Shown piece after piece: positions 15,511 through 24,284 of a stretch of DNA of 46,578 bases (its first letter is position 1; each line of letters opens with the position of its first letter). The stretch lies in the NCBI GenBank assembly GCA_944388245.1, contig CALXIA010000013.1:1-46578 (forward strand), read 5' to 3'. Under the pieces are notes generated by a model. It ran no database searches. It was given only the letters and a program-made list of their open reading frames with translations, and was not told the origin of the DNA. The stretch comes from an uncultured Gemmiger sp. (lineage in GTDB: Bacteria > Bacillota > Clostridia > Oscillospirales > Ruminococcaceae). Made by a program: the position numbers and the translations under genes.

Positions 15511-17283
15511 ATGAACAAGCGAGTGAAACAGCTTCTGGCCCTGGCAATGGGGCTAGCCTTGCTTCTGAGTGCGCTGGCTGGCTGCGGCAGCAGTTCTTCG
15601 TCCACTCCGGCAGCAAGCAGCGGCAGTGGCAGCAGCGGCGCACCTGCCACCAACGCAGACCGGGAAACGGTGAACATCCGTTTCTCCCAGTATGCCAACA
15701 GCACCGATGACGCAGAAGGCATGGCCAACGACCCGATCAAAAAAGCGATTGAAGAAGCAGTAAACATCACCCTGGAATACGACACCGGCATCGAGGGATA
15801 CGATGACCGCCTGGCTACCGAAGTAGCGGTGGGCGCTGCTCCTGATTTGTTCCCTACCTGGGGTTCTGCCGCAACCCTGAAAAAATACGCGGAGGAAGAG
15901 GCGGTATACAACATCGCAGAGATCATTAACGCTGAACCGGACCGCTATCCCATTCTGTACAAGATCATCAACAGCGACGAGTACAAGATGTACAACAAGA
16001 TGTACACCGGCGACGAGAACGCCGCCTATGCCATCTACTCCTTCTCCGCCCGCGCCTATCCCGCTTTCAGCGGCGTGCCTGCCTACAACACTGCCATTCT
16101 GGAGGAAGTGAACGGCGGCAAGGTCCCCGCGACCGTGGACGAGTTCGTGCAATTCACCCAGAACGCTGTGGATGCAGGCTACTCCGGCTGGTGGCCCTAC
16201 AACAACAAGCTGACCAACTGGGCGGAAATCGACGGCACCATTGCCATCCCCAACGGTACCTCTCTGCGCACACCTGCCACCTATGACTGGCTGTGGACCG
16301 GCTTCATGCCCGACGATGAGGCTGCCATCGGCACCGCCGACGAACACTGGTCTCTGATGACCGTTTCCGACGAGAGCAAGGAAGCGGTGCGCACCCTGGC
16401 CGAGATGTACGCCAACAACCAGATCCACAATGGTGTGGGCACCCTGGTGGACGAGGATGACGGCTACGCCGCCTTTAACAATGGCACTCTGGCCTCGTAC
16501 GGCTATGGTTATGGTTACTACACCCAGTTCAAGAAACTGTACGATTCCTGGATGAACGCCCACCCCGACGACGGCTCCCTGGCCGACCTGACTTTGGGCA
16601 CCGCTCTGCAGGGCGACGCCGGTTGGCTGAAAGTATACGACGTGCCTGTATACGTAGGCGCCCACTACTTCATCCCCACCAGCTGCGAATACCCCGACCG
16701 GGTGCTGGATCTGGTGGAATATCTGGCCAGCAATGAGGGCCAGCAGTTGTTGTTCCGCGGCATTGAAGGGCTGACCTATACCATGGATGGCGAGAATGTG
16801 GTGTACGACATTAACGAATTTGTCAACATCAACAAATCCTATGGCTATCCCAACCCCGACCGCTGCCGTTATATGTGGTTCTCCTACCTGTTCTGCGCCA
16901 GTGAAATGATGCTGGATCTGGAGAACAACGACTGGTGGACCGCCGTGACCACCCCCTACGACAATACTCTGGACTGGGCCGAGGGCGAAACAAAGGAAGC
17001 CTACCAGTACGCGCTGGACACCGTTGCTTCCTTCGTGGACAACGTTTATGTGGAACTGCCCTCCTACTACGGCCTGGCCGTGCTGGACGCCGAATGGGCT
17101 GATACCCAAACCGCTCTGTTTGAGATCACCAATCGGTATCTGGCTCAGCTGATGGGCGGACAGCTGGATATCGATGCCGGCTGGGAACAGTATCGTGCTG
17201 AATTCAACGCCGCCGGCGGGCCTGAACTGGAGCAAGCGGTCAATGACGCGATCGCCTATGCCCGTGAGACCTACGGCACCTGA
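15511..17283 (+). CDS. Extracellular solute-binding lipoprotein of the second CUT1 importer (LplA type)
   Basis: A 590-residue lipoprotein. The ATG at 15511 follows AAAAGGAGG directly; an upstream in-frame ATG at 15475 would add 12 residues without a ribosome site. The signal peptide ends in LAGC with Cys25 as the anchor, and a Ser/Gly linker follows. The mature start ETVNIRFSQYANSTDD is closely similar to the first copy, and the similarity runs through NDPIKKAIEEAVNITLEY and many later blocks. It delivers an oligosaccharide to the 13493/14501 permeases. Differences between the two binding proteins in the middle and C-terminal parts suggest related but different ligands. Confidence 0.92.
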   Translation: MNKRVKQLLALAMGLALLLSALAGCGSSSSSTPAASSGSGSSGAPATNADRETVNIRFSQYANSTDDAEGMANDPIKKAIEEAVNITLEYDTGIEGYDDRLATEVAVGAAPDLFPTWGSAATLKKYAEEEAVYNIAEIINAEPDRYPILYKIINSDEYKMYNKMYTGDENAAYAIYSFSARAYPAFSGVPAYNTAILEEVNGGKVPATVDEFVQFTQNAVDAGYSGWWPYNNKLTNWAEIDGTIAIPNGTSLRTPATYDWLWTGFMPDDEAAIGTADEHWSLMTVSDESKEAVRTLAEMYANNQIHNGVGTLVDEDDGYAAFNNGTLASYGYGYGYYTQFKKLYDSWMNAHPDDGSLADLTLGTALQGDAGWLKVYDVPVYVGAHYFIPTSCEYPDRVLDLVEYLASNEGQQLLFRGIEGLTYTMDGENVVYDINEFVNINKSYGYPNPDRCRYMWFSYLFCASEMMLDLENNDWWTAVTTPYDNTLDWAEGETKEAYQYALDTVASFVDNVYVELPSYYGLAVLDAEWADTQTALFEITNRYLAQLMGGQLDIDAGWEQYRAEFNAAGGPELEQAVNDAIAYARETYGT

Positions 17284-17302
17284 CACCTGACTGTGTACCC
17301 GA

Positions 17303-17350
17303 GCCGTCCTCCGAAGTGAACGACCCTGTCCGACCGCTTCGGGGGACGGC
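17303..17350 (+). terminator. Hairpin after the second binding-protein gene
   Basis: A 14-base stem, 17303-17316 with 17337-17350, contains one G-T pair and a 20-base loop, then CTTTGG. It lies 20 bases after the stop, as in the first operon, and probably limits expression of the downstream enzymes. Confidence 0.65.
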
Positions 17351-17393
17351 CTTTGGCGTCTGCGGACACTTTCCGCAGCGGAAAGGATAACCC

Positions 17394-18344
17394 ATGGAAC
17401 GCATCGAACTGCTTCGCGGCGACTGGCCTTCCTACAAGGCCAATCTGCACTGTCACACCACCTGCTCGGACGGTCGGCTGACCCCGCAGCAGGTCAAAGA
17501 CCACTACAAGGCTCACGGTTACAGCGTTATCGCCTTTACCGATCACAACGTGCTGGTGGATCACAGCGATCTGAACGACCCGGATTTTCTGGCGCTGACC
17601 GGCATCGAGGTAGACACCGACAGCTTTGTGTACGGCAGAAAATATGAGTTCAACCAGACCTGTCATCTGTGTGCCATCGCCCGGGACCCGGCGGCCGCTG
17701 TGCCTGTATACCGGGCCGAATCGTATACTCCCGAGGCCATCGCCGCCAAGGTGGAGGAGTTTCACCAAAACGGTTACATCGTCAACTACAACCATCCCGC
17801 CTGGTCCTGTGAGAGCGGTGAGGAGTTTCTTCACTATGGGAACTACGACGGCATGGAGATCTACAACTACAGCGCCGAGGTAGCCACCAACAACGGATGC
17901 AGCCAGAACGAGTACGCCCTGGCGCTGCGGCTGCTGCGGCGGCCCATCCGCTGTATCGCCGCCGACGATAACCACGAGGGCCGCAACTGCGAAGACGATT
18001 CCTGCGGCGGCTGGGTGGTGTTCAAGGCCCCGGAGTTAAGCTACCGGACCATCATCGAATCCTATGACAGGATGCAGTTCTACGCCAGCACCGGCCCCGA
18101 AATCCACCAGTGCTGCATTGAGGATGGGGTGCTCAAGCTGGACTGCTCGCCGGTACGGCGCATCCACATCATGGCGCAGGGGATCAATCCGATGCTCTGC
18201 GAATACTCCGACGCCTGCCAGCTGACCCACGCTGAGTTGCGGCTGGATTCCATCCGGCCGGACACCCGGTATCTGTGGGTACAGATCACCGACGGCGCGG
18301 GACGAAAAGCCTGGATGAACCCCTGGTTCCTGCCCGGCAAATGA
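17394..18344 (+). CDS. PHP-domain phosphoesterase-like protein
   Basis: A 316-residue protein with the PHP metal-site motifs: LHCHTTCSDG at residues 18-27, FTDHN near 50, a conserved Glu in GIEVDTD near 75, NYNHPAWS near 131 and a late DDNHEG. These His/Asp/Glu residues bind two or three metal ions in phosphoesterases such as histidinol phosphatase and nucleotide phosphatases. A C-terminal stretch of about 80 residues (RIHIMAQG to NPWFLPG) looks like a beta-rich add-on seen in PHP proteins linked to sugar use. GAAAGGA precedes the ATG. It follows the second binding protein and precedes an MFS carrier, so a sugar phosphate or a phosphodiester in the glycan is a likely substrate; this is inference. 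Confidence 0.83.
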   Translation: MERIELLRGDWPSYKANLHCHTTCSDGRLTPQQVKDHYKAHGYSVIAFTDHNVLVDHSDLNDPDFLALTGIEVDTDSFVYGRKYEFNQTCHLCAIARDPAAAVPVYRAESYTPEAIAAKVEEFHQNGYIVNYNHPAWSCESGEEFLHYGNYDGMEIYNYSAEVATNNGCSQNEYALALRLLRRPIRCIAADDNHEGRNCEDDSCGGWVVFKAPELSYRTIIESYDRMQFYASTGPEIHQCCIEDGVLKLDCSPVRRIHIMAQGINPMLCEYSDACQLTHAELRLDSIRPDTRYLWVQITDGAGRKAWMNPWFLPGK

Positions 18345-18360
18345 CCGTTTTCCTCCTTTT

Positions 18361-18395
18361 CGCCCCGCCGCCGTTTTGTGCATCGCGGCGGGGCG
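18361..18395 (+). terminator. GC-rich hairpin between PHP and MFS genes
   Basis: CGCCCCGCCGC (18361-18371) pairs perfectly with GCGGCGGGGCG (18385-18395) around a 13-base loop. No T-run follows, so attenuation or message stabilisation is as likely as termination. Confidence 0.55.
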
Positions 18396-18422
18396 ATCCT
18401 ATCGGAAGGTGGGAGTCCTCTG

Positions 18423-19655
18423 ATGAAAAAGCTGTACACCCCTGCCAGCATCTACCTGTTTTTTGGCATCTGCTGGTTATCCTATTTCTCCACCTATTTG
18501 GGGCGGCTGAACTTCACTGCCAGCATCGCGGAGATGCAGGCGGCGGACGGGCTGTCCAAAACCGCTTTGGGACAGGTAGCCAGCGCCTTTTTCATTGCCT
18601 ACGGCGCCGGCCAGCTGTGCAGCGGTTTTCTGGCCGATCGCCTGCCGCCTCATCTACTGGTGGGCGGTGGGCTGCTGGGTTCGGCAGCACTCAACGCGGG
18701 CATGGCCCTGAGCCACGGGACCGGTGCCATGACGGTGCTCTGGGGTCTAAACGGACTGATACAGTCACTGGCCTGGGCGCCGCTGGTACGCACTGTAGTG
18801 GACCTGACCAGCGAAACGCACTGCGCCCGTATCTGCCTGCATCTGGCCACCACCACTCCCGCCGGCACCCTGGCCGCCTATGGCATAAGCGCTGCGTGTA
18901 TCGCACTGGGCAGCTGGCGATACAGCTTCTGGTTTGGCGCGGTATTCATGGCGGCGGCGGGGGTGACCTGGCTGCTCATCGTGGGGTCGCTGCGCCGCGT
19001 TGCCCGTCAGAACGGCCTGCCGGACACGGCATCTCCTCCGCCCGGCCAGGCCGTGTCGCATCCGCTGCGGGCCGTTTTGCCCGCTTTAGCCCCCGTTGCC
19101 GCGGCGGTGTTCCTGCACGGTCTGCTCAAAGACGGTATCCTCACCTGGACCCCTTCGTATTTACAGGAGAATTTCGGTTTTCCAGCGGCGATATCGGTAG
19201 CTCTTACCCTGATCGTGCCGGTGGTAAACCTGTCCGGGGTGTATCTGGCGGGGGCCGTTCAGACAAAATGGCTGCGCAACGAGGCCTCCACCGCGCTGAT
19301 TTTCTTTGCGCTGTGCGGGGCTGGGGCGGGGCTGTGGTGGCTGGCCGGTCGGTTCAGTCTGCCGGTGACCCTGGCCATGCTGCTGGTATCCACCACCTGC
19401 ATGACCAGCGTGAGTACCATGCTGCTGAGCCTGCTGCCGCTGCGCTACCGGTCACTGGGGCTCACCGCCACACTGACCGGTCTGCTCAACGCCGCCACCT
19501 ATCTGGGCAGCGCGGTCTCAGGCGCCGGGTTTGGCGCTCTCAGTGAAGCGGGCGGTTGGGGCGCGGTACTGGCGGTTTGGTGCGTGCTCTCTCTGGCGGG
19601 AGCCGGGGCTTGTGCCGCCAGCAAACTTTCTCTCCGGCGCACGATACTGCCCTGA
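18423..19655 (+). CDS. MFS transporter (organophosphate:phosphate antiporter-like)
   Basis: A carrier of about 410 residues with 12 predicted membrane helices in two halves, separated by a polar loop near residues 190-215. The ATG at 18423 follows AAGGTGGGAG; an upstream in-frame ATG at 18378 lies inside the preceding hairpin and is unlikely. The first helix pair WLSYFSTYLGRLNFTASIAEM and the loop GFLADRLPP resemble the GlpT/UhpT group, which exchanges sugar phosphates for phosphate, but no substrate residue was checked. It is the last gene before a new leader at 19.68 kb. Next to a PHP phosphoesterase, uptake of a phosphorylated sugar, or export of a product, is possible. Confidence 0.85.
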   Translation: MKKLYTPASIYLFFGICWLSYFSTYLGRLNFTASIAEMQAADGLSKTALGQVASAFFIAYGAGQLCSGFLADRLPPHLLVGGGLLGSAALNAGMALSHGTGAMTVLWGLNGLIQSLAWAPLVRTVVDLTSETHCARICLHLATTTPAGTLAAYGISAACIALGSWRYSFWFGAVFMAAAGVTWLLIVGSLRRVARQNGLPDTASPPPGQAVSHPLRAVLPALAPVAAAVFLHGLLKDGILTWTPSYLQENFGFPAAISVALTLIVPVVNLSGVYLAGAVQTKWLRNEASTALIFFALCGAGAGLWWLAGRFSLPVTLAMLLVSTTCMTSVSTMLLSLLPLRYRSLGLTATLTGLLNAATYLGSAVSGAGFGALSEAGGWGAVLAVWCVLSLAGAGACAASKLSLRRTILP

Positions 19656-19710
19656 CGATCCGCAACCCCTGGCGGCGTCGGCCGCTGTGTGATACTATAT
19701 ATTATTAGAG

Positions 19711-19740
19711 TATCGGGGTTCTTTTCCCCGATAAAGGAGG
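19711..19740 (+). promoter_or_regulatory. Leader hairpin overlapping the ribosome binding site of the acetylesterase operon
   Basis: TATCGGGG (19711-19718) pairs perfectly with CCCCGATA (19726-19733), and the stem ends inside AAAGGAGG (19733-19740). The preceding AT-rich GATACTATATATTATTAG could hold a -10 box, but no convincing -35 is seen. The hairpin could hinder or tune ribosome access. Confidence 0.5.
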
Positions 19741-19747
19741 GTCGATC

Positions 19748-21181
19748 ATGAACTATGGCGTTACCATCACCGGGGGCGCGGTCCCCTGGCAGATCTTTCA
19801 GCAGAATCAGGAGGGCTTTGCCTCCATCCGGCTGCGGGGGGACTATCACCTGATCCACCTGTCCCAGGAGCTACCGCTGGAATTTTCCCCGGTGGCGCCG
19901 GCCCGGGCCACCGTCAAGGCCCGCGTCGCCCGGGAGGACACCGGCGAATCGGTGATCCCCTGGACCGAGTGCCGCATCCCGGCGCCGGGAACCTGGGAGA
20001 TCACCTTTGACCGGGTGCCCGCCGGCGGGCTGTACCGGATCGAGACCACCATGGACTACGAGGGCTGGGACGGGCTGTCCTGCACCCGGGGGGACATGAT
20101 CCACCACATCGGCGTGGGGGATGTGTTCGTGATCGCCGGGCAGAGCAACGCGGCGGGCCGGGCCAAAAATCCGGTGGACGACCCGCCGGAACTGGGCATT
20201 CACCTGCTGCGGCCCAGCGGCCGGTGGGATCTGGCCGTGCACCCGCTGGGCGAGACCACCGGCGCGGTGCATGTGGGCCATTACGAAAACCACAATCCGG
20301 GCCACAGCCCCTGGCTGCACTTTGCCAAACGGCTGCGCCGGGAACTGGGCTACCCCATCGGGCTGGTGCCCTGCGCCTACGGCGGCGCGCCGCTGCGCTG
20401 GTGGAACCAGGAGGAAAACGGCGCGCTGACCGCCAACATGCTGGCCATGCTGGCCGACTACGACCTGCACCCGAAGGCGGTGCTCTGGTACCAGGGCGAG
20501 GCGGAGGGCTACGAAAACAGCGCCGGGACCTATCTGGAACGGTTCACCGCCACGGTGGCCCAGATCCGCCGGGCGCTGGGCCAGCCGGATCTGCCCTTTC
20601 TGACCGTGCAGCTGAACCGCTGCGTGGAGGGCCCCACCGAGGCGCTGGACCGCCAGTGGGGCATGGTGCGGCAGGCCCAGCGGCAGGCCATGTACACCAT
20701 CCCCCAGGTGACGGTGGTGCCCGCCGCCGACCTGGCCCTGTACGACTTCATCCACAACTCCGCCGAGAGCAACCTGGTGGTGGGCGAACGGTGCGCCCGG
20801 GCGGCTCTGGCCGTCTGCTACGGCCGGGAGATCGACTGGATGGCCCCCGAGCCGGACCAGGTGCGGCAGACCGGGCCGGCGACCATCGCGGTGCGGTTTT
20901 CCCGCATCCGCAACTGGCTCAACTGCTTCGGCATGCCCGCCGATCTGCTGCCCTTTGACGCGGAGGATGACCAGGGGCTGGTGCATCCCTGCGCCTACAC
21001 CGAGGGCACCGACACCCTGACCCTGACCTTCCCCCGGCCGCTCACCGGCACGGTGCGGCTGCACGGGGGCTGGCGGATGAACCCGGGGCTGACCGTGCCC
21101 TGCGACTGTATGCGGATGCCCATGCTCAGCTTCTATGGTGAGCCGGTGCTGCCCGCCGACCAACAGGAGGAAACGCCGTGA
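19748..21181 (+). CDS. Sialate O-acetylesterase-family (SASA) esterase, cytoplasmic
   Basis: A 477-residue SGNH-type hydrolase. VGDVFVIAGQSNAAGR carries the nucleophile Ser133, a second family block WYQGEAE is at 247-253, and Asp333/His336 (YDFIHN) complete the triad. An N-terminal beta domain of about 115 residues precedes the catalytic part, and a short beta domain follows it. There is no signal peptide. Family members remove acetyl groups from sialic acid or plant polysaccharides. The strong AAAGGAGG is part of the hairpin described for 19711. It is the first of six tightly packed genes (to 26316) and overlaps the next by four bases. An O-acetylated oligosaccharide as imported substrate is the simplest reading. 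Confidence 0.87.
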   Translation: MNYGVTITGGAVPWQIFQQNQEGFASIRLRGDYHLIHLSQELPLEFSPVAPARATVKARVAREDTGESVIPWTECRIPAPGTWEITFDRVPAGGLYRIETTMDYEGWDGLSCTRGDMIHHIGVGDVFVIAGQSNAAGRAKNPVDDPPELGIHLLRPSGRWDLAVHPLGETTGAVHVGHYENHNPGHSPWLHFAKRLRRELGYPIGLVPCAYGGAPLRWWNQEENGALTANMLAMLADYDLHPKAVLWYQGEAEGYENSAGTYLERFTATVAQIRRALGQPDLPFLTVQLNRCVEGPTEALDRQWGMVRQAQRQAMYTIPQVTVVPAADLALYDFIHNSAESNLVVGERCARAALAVCYGREIDWMAPEPDQVRQTGPATIAVRFSRIRNWLNCFGMPADLLPFDAEDDQGLVHPCAYTEGTDTLTLTFPRPLTGTVRLHGGWRMNPGLTVPCDCMRMPMLSFYGEPVLPADQQEETP

Positions 21182-23232
21182 AGGATCCCTTTGCCTATAT
21201 TTTCCGTTTCTGCTGCGACCCGGGCTTCAACGACCAGGCGGAACTGGCCGCGCTGGACCGGTTTGTGGACAAAGCCCTTGTGGACGATGTGGCGGTGTTC
21301 GCCAATGTGGAGGAACTGAACACCGGCCACATGGGCCGGGAGGAGCAGGACCTGTACCTGGCCCTGATGACCCGGGTGCGGGATCTGCTGGCCGGGCGCG
21401 GGATCAGCTTTTCGGTGAACCAGTGGCACAGCGTCATGCACGCCGACCTGGGCAAGCGGCTGGGCGAGGAACAGCCCTTCCGCCCGATGGTGGACGCCCA
21501 CGGCCGGGCGGCAAGCCTCTGTGTCTGCCCGCTGTGCGCCGAATGGCAGCGCTACATTGCCCGGCTGTACGCCCGGTACGCCATGCTGGATCCCTCCATC
21601 GTCTGGGTGGAGGACGATTTCCGGCTGCACAACCATGAACCGCTGGACTGGGGCGGCTGCTTCTGCGAGGAGCACATGAAACTGTACAGCCAGCGGGCGG
21701 GCAAACCCCTCACCCGGGAGGAGTTCGTGGCCGGGGTATTGCAGCCCGGCGAGCCCCATCCCTACCGGAAGATCTGGCTGGACGTGAGCCGCGAGACCAT
21801 GCTCAGCGCGGCCCGGGCCATTGGCCGGGCGGTGCGGGCGGTGTCCCCCCGGGTACAGGTGGGGCTGATGAGCTCCACCCCCCACGCCCACGCCGCCGAG
21901 GGCCGGGACTGGTACGCCTTGCTGCGGGAGCTGGCCCAGGGGCTGGCGCCGGTGGACCGCATCCACCTGCCCGGCTATCAGGAGACCGCCCCCGGCCAGT
22001 ACATGCAGGGATTCAATATGGTCTCGATGCTCAACCGGGCGCTGCTGCCCCCGGAGACCCGGGTCTACCCGGAACTGGAGAACTACCCCTTCTCCCGCTA
22101 TTCCAAATCCCGCCGGTTCACCCGGTTCCAGCTGCTCAGCGCCCTGGCGCTGGCGCCGGACGGCATCACCATCGACCTGTACGATCTGAACGGCAACGGC
22201 ATCGTCTGGGAGGAGGGCTACCAGACCACCCTGCGCGCCACAAAGCCCTATCTGAACGCCCTCACCGAAGGCGGGCTGCTGCGGGGCAAGCGGCTGGGGG
22301 TGCAGGTGCTCTGCTGCCCGGACTCCGCCTATACCCTGCACACCGATGCCGGGGTCTCGATGGAGGAACTCTATCCCAAGGAGGGGTTCTGGGGCGGGCT
22401 GCTGCCCGCCATGGGCATTCCCTGCGTCTACTGCACCGATCCCGCCGCCCTGCGCGGCCAGGTGGTGGCCGCCGCCGGCCAGGTGCTGCGCAACTGGTCC
22501 GACGAGGTGCTGGAAGGGCTGTTCCGGGACAACTTCCTGCTGCTGACCGGCGACGCCGCTCAGGTCCTCTGCGAGCGGGGGCTGGGGCGGCTGGCCGGGC
22601 TGGAATCGGTGCACTGGATGCGCCAGAACCAGGGGGAATACGCCTTTGAACAGGTGACCAACGGCAAGGAATACGCCGGCCGGCCCCGGGCCCGGGCCTC
22701 GGCGGTGATCTCCTGCAGCGACGCGGTGGCGGTGACCTATCGCCCGGACGCGGAACTGTTTGAATACACCGCCCTGTACGATTCCTTCCGCCAGCGCGCC
22801 GCCGCCGGCCAGGTGGTGGTGAACGGGCGGGCGCTGGTGTATCCCTTTGGCAATTTTGAATCGCCGGTGCAGATCCCGCCCATGCTGCTGAATACGGTGC
22901 GGGCGGAGATTTTGCAGGATGTGCTGCGTGCCGCCGGGCTGGAGCTGCCGATGGTGGAAAACAGCCCCTATCTGGAGCCCTACTGCTTTGCGGACGAGGC
23001 CGGCGGCACGGCTTTGTATCTGGTCAACGCCGCCACCGATCCGGTGGACTGCGTGCGGCTGGCCGGGCTGCCCGCCGGGCCGCTGACGGTCTGGCGCTCG
23101 GAAAAAGGCGGCGAGGCGGAACGGGTGTTTGTCCGGCACACCAAGACCGGCGCGGCGGTGGACCTGCCGCTGAACAGCATGGAGACGATGCTGCTGTACT
23201 GGCGGCACGGGGAAGGAGAGGATCCGGAATGA
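21178..23232 (+). CDS. Unclassified TIM-barrel glycoside-hydrolase-like protein
   Basis: A 684-residue cytoplasmic protein that I cannot place in a named family. The GTG start overlaps the esterase stop, with AGGAGG seven bases before it. Residues 1-330 have the alternating pattern of a barrel. CVCPLC at 115-120 and CFCEEH at 161-166 could form a metal site as in GH42 beta-galactosidases. WVEDDFRLHNH at 143-153 and YPELENYPFSRYSKSRR at 297-313 offer the acidic residues Glu145 and Glu299/Glu301. Residues 350-560 look like a second, Rossmann-like domain of the kind that follows GH42 barrels, and the last 80 residues look like a beta sandwich. It sits between an acetylesterase and an Asp-box protein, so a glycosidase role is likely but unproven. 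Confidence 0.7.
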   Translation: MKDPFAYIFRFCCDPGFNDQAELAALDRFVDKALVDDVAVFANVEELNTGHMGREEQDLYLALMTRVRDLLAGRGISFSVNQWHSVMHADLGKRLGEEQPFRPMVDAHGRAASLCVCPLCAEWQRYIARLYARYAMLDPSIVWVEDDFRLHNHEPLDWGGCFCEEHMKLYSQRAGKPLTREEFVAGVLQPGEPHPYRKIWLDVSRETMLSAARAIGRAVRAVSPRVQVGLMSSTPHAHAAEGRDWYALLRELAQGLAPVDRIHLPGYQETAPGQYMQGFNMVSMLNRALLPPETRVYPELENYPFSRYSKSRRFTRFQLLSALALAPDGITIDLYDLNGNGIVWEEGYQTTLRATKPYLNALTEGGLLRGKRLGVQVLCCPDSAYTLHTDAGVSMEELYPKEGFWGGLLPAMGIPCVYCTDPAALRGQVVAAAGQVLRNWSDEVLEGLFRDNFLLLTGDAAQVLCERGLGRLAGLESVHWMRQNQGEYAFEQVTNGKEYAGRPRARASAVISCSDAVAVTYRPDAELFEYTALYDSFRQRAAAGQVVVNGRALVYPFGNFESPVQIPPMLLNTVRAEILQDVLRAAGLELPMVENSPYLEPYCFADEAGGTALYLVNAATDPVDCVRLAGLPAGPLTVWRSEKGGEAERVFVRHTKTGAAVDLPLNSMETMLLYWRHGEGEDPE

Positions 23233-24272
23233 AAGCGAAGATCATCGACCGCAAATGGGTGGTGGAGTGGTTTGACGAGCGGCAGTGCTACCACATGCCC
23301 AGCCTGACTTTGGCGGACAACGGCAACCTGCTGGCGGTGTGGAACGGCGGGTTCCTGCAATGGAACGGGGACCCGATGGGCCGGGACGCCAAGGACTGGG
23401 TCTCGGTGCTAAAGCCGGGCGCGAAGGCCTGGTCCAACCCGGACGCGGTGGGCTGCGACATCCGCTACTGCTGCCACGACCCGGTGTTTCTCAAGAACCG
23501 CAAGGGGGAGATCATCCTGCTGTTCGCCAAGTTTCTGGACACCGAGGTGAACTTCACCACCTGGTGCAACGGGCGGGACGAGCTGTGGATGCGCAAGACA
23601 AAGGACGGCGGCCGCACCTGGGAGCCCGCCGTGCCCGCCGGCATCCAGAGCGGCCACGCCTCCAACGACAGCGTGCTGCTGGCGGACGGCACCATCGTGT
23701 TTGCCTCCACCTCCAGCGAGCTGCCGGACAAGTATTTCGGCGCGGTGCGGATCTACCTGTCCCACGACGACGGCGAGACCTGGGAAAAAGGCCCGCTGCT
23801 CTGGGCGGAGGACGGCAACCTGATCCGGGAGCCGGCCCTCTGCCTGCGGCCGGACGGCACCATCCGGATGTTCACCCGCACCTGCCCGGGCAACACCGGC
23901 TGGGGCGACGGGGTCAAATCGCTGGTGTCCTACACCGCCGAGAGCCGGGACGGAGGCCGCACCTGGACCAAACCGGTGCCCACCGGCATCCGGAACAACG
24001 AATCCAAGATCGACGTGATCAGCTGGGACAAGGACACCATCCTGATGGCCTACAACGACACCCCGGTGGCCGACTGGCACGAGCGCAGCCCCCTGACCCT
24101 GGCCTATTCCAAGGACGAGGGCATGACCTGGACCAACCTGATCGAACTGGCCAGCGCGCCGGGCAACAAATGCCAGCCCGCCATCTGCAAGGACCGGGAG
24201 GGCCGGCTGAACGTGATCTACATGCACCGTCACACCGCCATCGAGCATCTGGTGGTGGAGATCGAAGACTGA
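23229..24272 (+). CDS. Asp-box (BNR) sialidase-fold protein, second copy
   Basis: A 347-residue protein, close to the length of a single six-bladed propeller. Four Asp-boxes are visible: TKDGGRTW (124-131), SHDDGETW (178-185), SRDGGRTW (239-246) and SKDEGMTW (294-301). No signal peptide is present. True sialidases begin with an arginine in an FRIP-like motif before the first strand; here the same place reads CYHMPSLTLADNG, with His22 instead. The catalytic Glu/Tyr pair was not assigned. The protein is therefore probably a hydrolase or lyase on another acidic sugar, or a degenerate relative. The start overlaps the previous stop by four bases, and the ThrE-type gene follows after 12 bases. Confidence 0.82.
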   Translation: MKAKIIDRKWVVEWFDERQCYHMPSLTLADNGNLLAVWNGGFLQWNGDPMGRDAKDWVSVLKPGAKAWSNPDAVGCDIRYCCHDPVFLKNRKGEIILLFAKFLDTEVNFTTWCNGRDELWMRKTKDGGRTWEPAVPAGIQSGHASNDSVLLADGTIVFASTSSELPDKYFGAVRIYLSHDDGETWEKGPLLWAEDGNLIREPALCLRPDGTIRMFTRTCPGNTGWGDGVKSLVSYTAESRDGGRTWTKPVPTGIRNNESKIDVISWDKDTILMAYNDTPVADWHERSPLTLAYSKDEGMTWTNLIELASAPGNKCQPAICKDREGRLNVIYMHRHTAIEHLVVEIED

Positions 24273-24284
24273 GGAGGCCCGGTT

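Noticed and set aside
21133-23208. A 691-codon open frame on the minus strand opposite the hydrolase-like gene.
   Set aside because: The plus-strand frame has a ribosome site, coupled overlaps on both sides and a sensible domain layout; the antisense frame has His/Gln/Pro-rich composition.
23229-24272. Calling the second Asp-box protein a confirmed exo-alpha-sialidase.
   Set aside because: The RIP arginine is replaced by His and no catalytic Tyr/Glu pair was assigned, so only the fold is supported.
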